Assembly (NCBI GenBank): GCA_022841825.1
Contig: JALHQT010000001.1
Location: forward strand, 1 to 64,000
Origin: Anaerolineae bacterium
Lineage (GTDB): Bacteria; Chloroflexota; Anaerolineae; Aggregatilineales; Phototrophicaceae
Direction: 5' to 3'
Length of the DNA: 64,000 nt
The first letter of the stretch is position 1, and every line of letters begins with the position of its first letter. Both the position numbers and the translations under genes were made by a program. The notes beneath the pieces are model-generated. The model searched no databases. It saw only the letters and a list, made by a program, of their open reading frames with translations, and was not told where the DNA came from. Below, piece by piece: positions 61,618 to 64,000 of this stretch.

Positions 61618-62613
61618 ATGGAAGGTATGCAAATCATCGTCATCGCCGTCGCGGCAATCGTCGCGGGCGGCGTGCTTGTCTGGGGCATCCGCAGTGTGCG
61701 CGCAGACAAAGATGTTATCGAGCAGCGCCTCGAAAACATTGGCGCGACATGGGAGCCAACCGTTGATGACTCTAGCGTCAATGAAGAAGAAACTCGCCGA
61801 GAACGCAAAGGCTCCACAGCTCTCCAGGATCAGATGGACAAACTGCTGGAGGAGCGGAGTTTTGGCAAGCAGTGGCGGCTTCAGCTCATGCGGGCGAACG
61901 TCAAGCTTACGGTCGCGGAGTTCGCAGCGGTACATGTCTTTGCATTGGTGGCGGGGTTCGCGCTCGGCTACTTTGTGCTGTTCAGCCAATCGCTTGTCCT
62001 CGGCATCGTTTCGGCGTTCGTCGGCTTTTTTGTCCCACGCATCTACGTTTCTTTCCTGGTTGGGAAGCGCCTCAAGCAGTTCGAGAGTCAACTGCCGGAT
62101 ACAATCAGTCTGTGGGTGAACGCGCTTCGCTCCGGCTACAGCGTTCCACAGGCGATGGAGGCGATTGGGCGTGACGCCCCAGAACCTACCGCGACAGAGT
62201 TCAAACGTGTGGTGCAAGAAATGCAGATTGGCATTCCAATGCCGGCAGCGCTGGGGCACATGTTGGATCGTATCGAAAGCGAAGACTTTGACCTGATCGC
62301 GACGGCAGTCAACATTCAACGTGAGGTCGGTGGTAACCTGGCAGAAATCCTCGACGTGATCGGTCACACGGTTCGTGAGCGCATCAAACTCAAGGGCGAG
62401 ATCAGTGTTCTCACAGCTCAGGGGCGTATCACGGGTTATCTGATCAGCTTTCTTCCGATTGTGCTCGCGCTGTTTCTCTATACCATCAACCGCGACTACA
62501 TGTCCAACCTGTTTGAGAATCGGTCGTGTGGCTGGCCCCTTCTGGGTGTAGGTCTGACGTTGATCGGGATCGGTTCAGCTCTCATCAATAAAATCGTTGA
62601 CATCGATATCTAG
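61618..62613 (+). CDS. tadB: Tad pilus inner-membrane platform protein TadB
   Basis: A 331-residue type II secretion F-family protein. One N-terminal helix (about 5-24), a charged stretch, then paired helices near 95-140. The T2SSF domain (about 150-280) begins QLPDTISLWVNALRSGYSVP and includes REVGGNLAEILDVIGHTV. Two further helices end the protein. TadB and TadC form the membrane platform on which CpaF acts. It is separated from cpaF by 121 bases holding a terminator and promoter. Confidence 0.94.
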   Translation: MEGMQIIVIAVAAIVAGGVLVWGIRSVRADKDVIEQRLENIGATWEPTVDDSSVNEEETRRERKGSTALQDQMDKLLEERSFGKQWRLQLMRANVKLTVAEFAAVHVFALVAGFALGYFVLFSQSLVLGIVSAFVGFFVPRIYVSFLVGKRLKQFESQLPDTISLWVNALRSGYSVPQAMEAIGRDAPEPTATEFKRVVQEMQIGIPMPAALGHMLDRIESEDFDLIATAVNIQREVGGNLAEILDVIGHTVRERIKLKGEISVLTAQGRITGYLISFLPIVLALFLYTINRDYMSNLFENRSCGWPLLGVGLTLIGIGSALINKIVDIDI

Positions 62614-62634
62614 GCGGGAAGGTCGGAGAGAACT

Positions 62635-63573
62635 ATGGATCCCATACTTGTGCTGATCCTGGTCGTCGTTGGCGGCGTGATTATTGCCGGGCTGGTTTAT
62701 GCAGGTCTGAAAGAAGACCCGAATCGCGACCCGTTGCAGGAACGCCTGGGGACATTCGAAGATCGGGATATACCCCAGTCGCTGGCGGACATCGAAATGT
62801 CGCTTTCATTCCAGGATCGCGTGATCCTGCCCGCTTTGCGCTGGTTGTCGAAGACGACGACCAAGATGACTCCGCAGAAGCAGCTTGAAGACGCTCGTCA
62901 TAAGCTGGAAATGGCAGGGATGAACATGGAACCCTCCATGTTCTTTGCGATGCGTATTGCCTTGATGATCGCTTTCGTCTTCCTCGCCTTTCTGGTGTTC
63001 TTCGTCTTTTCCGCCTCGACCCCAGGACCGCAGGGACTGCTGTACCTGCTGGGTGGCGCAGGGCTGGGCTTCCTGCTGCCTGAACTGCTGATTCGCAGTA
63101 AGATCTCCCGTCGGCAGCAGTCGATCCAACGAGCGCTGCCAGATGCACTCGATCTTCTGGTCATTTGCGTCGAAGCCGGGCTTGGGTTTGATATGGCAAT
63201 GGGTAAGGTCTACGAGAAGTGGGATAACGATCTTGCCGTCGCTTTTGGGCGTATCCTTCGGGAAATTCAGTTGGGCAAACTGCGCCGCGATGCCTTGCGT
63301 GACATGGCAACCCGTATGGATGTTCCGGATGTCACGGCGTTCACTGCCGCCATCATTCAGGCAGATCAACTGGGCGTCAGCATGGGGCGTATCCTGCGCG
63401 TACAGAGCGATCAGATGCGTGTCAAACGCCGTCAGCGCGCCCAGGAGAAAGCACATCAGGCACCTGTCAAGATGATGATACCGATGGTTCTGCTGATTTT
63501 CCCCTCGATTTGGATCGTACTTCTGGGACCTTCGGCGATCATTCTCCTGAACACCAGCACGCCGTTGTTCTAG
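62635..63573 (+). CDS. tadC: Tad pilus inner-membrane platform protein TadC
   Basis: A 312-residue T2SSF-family partner of TadB. N-terminal helix (about 3-22), two central helices (about 100-150), then the F domain with QRALPDALDLLVICVEAGLG and LREIQLGKLRRDALRDMATR, and a last helix near 280-305. It lies 21 bases after tadB and three bases before comF. The window ends before any pilin, TadE/F-like or prepilin peptidase gene appears. Confidence 0.94.
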   Translation: MDPILVLILVVVGGVIIAGLVYAGLKEDPNRDPLQERLGTFEDRDIPQSLADIEMSLSFQDRVILPALRWLSKTTTKMTPQKQLEDARHKLEMAGMNMEPSMFFAMRIALMIAFVFLAFLVFFVFSASTPGPQGLLYLLGGAGLGFLLPELLIRSKISRRQQSIQRALPDALDLLVICVEAGLGFDMAMGKVYEKWDNDLAVAFGRILREIQLGKLRRDALRDMATRMDVPDVTAFTAAIIQADQLGVSMGRILRVQSDQMRVKRRQRAQEKAHQAPVKMMIPMVLLIFPSIWIVLLGPSAIILLNTSTPLF

Positions 63574-63576
63574 ATC

Positions 63577-64000
63577 ATGGACCGCGGCGACGACCCTTCG
63601 GGTGAAGGCGAGCCTGCCCGGCGCGCGAGGATTTCCTATGCGTACTGGATGCAAACGGCTGCCGATTATGCGCTTGACCTGATCTTTCCACCGTCCTGCG
63701 TAGGATGTGGAAGGGTCGGTCAGTCATGGTGTGGTCGTTGTCAGCGGGCGACCGAGTCACTTGAGCCGATCTTTCACCTGGCGCACGGTGCTGCACTCAC
63801 CGCCGCAGCGGCGACAGCGCCGCATGAGGGACGGCTGCGCGAAGCCGTGCAGGCGCTGAAATACGAGAATGTGCGCACACTCGCGCTGTTCATGGCAGAA
63901 CGTATGGCTCGCTGTCTGCGTCAGTTAGAGTGGACGTATGACATGGTGCTGCCCGTGCCTATCAGCAGTGCTCGCCTGCGCGAACGGCGGTATAATCAAG
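63577..64000 (+). CDS. comF: ComF family protein (3' end beyond the window)
   Basis: An open frame of 141 codons that continues past base 64000. The ATG at 63577 is three bases after the tadC stop. Two CxxC pairs, CVGCG and WCGRC, form the zinc site typical of the ComF N-terminus. ALKYENVRTLALFMAER and VLPVPISSARLRERRYNQ lead into the phosphoribosyltransferase fold. ComF proteins act in DNA uptake in competent bacteria; homologues are also common outside competence loci. The first 24 residues are charged and poorly conserved, so translation might begin at the ATG at 63649 instead. Confidence 0.9.
   Translation, partial: MDRGDDPSGEGEPARRARISYAYWMQTAADYALDLIFPPSCVGCGRVGQSWCGRCQRATESLEPIFHLAHGAALTAAAATAPHEGRLREAVQALKYENVRTLALFMAERMARCLRQLEWTYDMVLPVPISSARLRERRYNQ

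Noticed and set aside
1-64000. CRISPR array, insertion sequence, prophage or rRNA
   Set aside because: No regularly spaced repeats, transposase or integrase motifs, phage structural genes or rRNA sequence were seen anywhere in the window.

Overview
This 64 kb window looks like a chromosomal segment of a GC-rich bacterium, most likely a member of the Chloroflexota (Anaerolineae-like). That assignment is an inference from gene content: a Tad pilus locus with a receiver-domain CpaE, a FakA/DegV fatty-acid kinase operon, a DUF4058 protein, a RecG with a long N-terminal extension, proline/threonine-rich membrane-anchored proteins, a convergent cystathionine pair and a run of GT-C/YfhO-type membrane proteins. 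I saw no rRNA, CRISPR array, insertion sequence, phage gene or replication origin. Coding density is very high and many neighbouring genes overlap by ATGA. TTG and GTG starts are common.

Layout. 1-418: two tRNA-Ser genes on the minus strand with their own promoter and terminator. 419-5185: a plus-strand operon nusB-tatA-tatC-arginase-acyltransferase-phosphodiesterase. 5182-9612: minus-strand hydrolase, rlmN, a degenerate peptidase-like anchored protein and a CPBP protease. 9696-13442: a LysR regulator divergent from aconitase acnA, with a palindrome at the position expected for activation. 13545-16093: rnhA, an aminotransferase and a DUF4058 protein. 16220-18945: cystathionine beta-synthase and cystathionine gamma-lyase (reverse transsulfuration). 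19054-19686: a deoxynucleoside kinase. 19683-30017: a roughly 10 kb minus-strand unit rpe-fakA-fakB-like-fakB-recG-coaD-coiled-coil protein-comEC. 30249-32726: a fused alpha/beta hydrolase and acyl-CoA synthetase, divergent from that unit.

32764-36460: a two-subunit 2-oxoacid:ferredoxin oxidoreductase and an adjacent GntR/FCD regulator with palindromes in its leader. 36587-38012: a small membrane protein and a YihY family protein. 38014-49739: seven tightly packed minus-strand polytopic membrane proteins of GT-C or YfhO type, probably for cell-surface glycans. 49916-52600: a NACHT-like HEAT-repeat NTPase. 52605-55268: the pgeF-yggS-yggT-DUF167 housekeeping group plus a lipoprotein. 55438-64000: a DegU-like response regulator, a DegS-like cytoplasmic kinase, then the Tad export genes cpaB-cpaE-cpaF-tadB-tadC, followed by comF, which runs off the window.

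The parts most worth attention are: the NACHT-like protein whose Walker A lysine is arginine; ComEC with a probably inactive metallo-beta-lactamase domain; the Tad locus joined to comF with comEC in the same window; two fatty-acid activation routes placed head to head; the seven-gene GT-C block; and several well-formed operators and hairpins (acnA/LysR, rpe, gntR leader, cpaB leader, cpaB stop hairpin, the terminator and promoter between cpaF and tadB, and a 68-bp palindrome after acnA).
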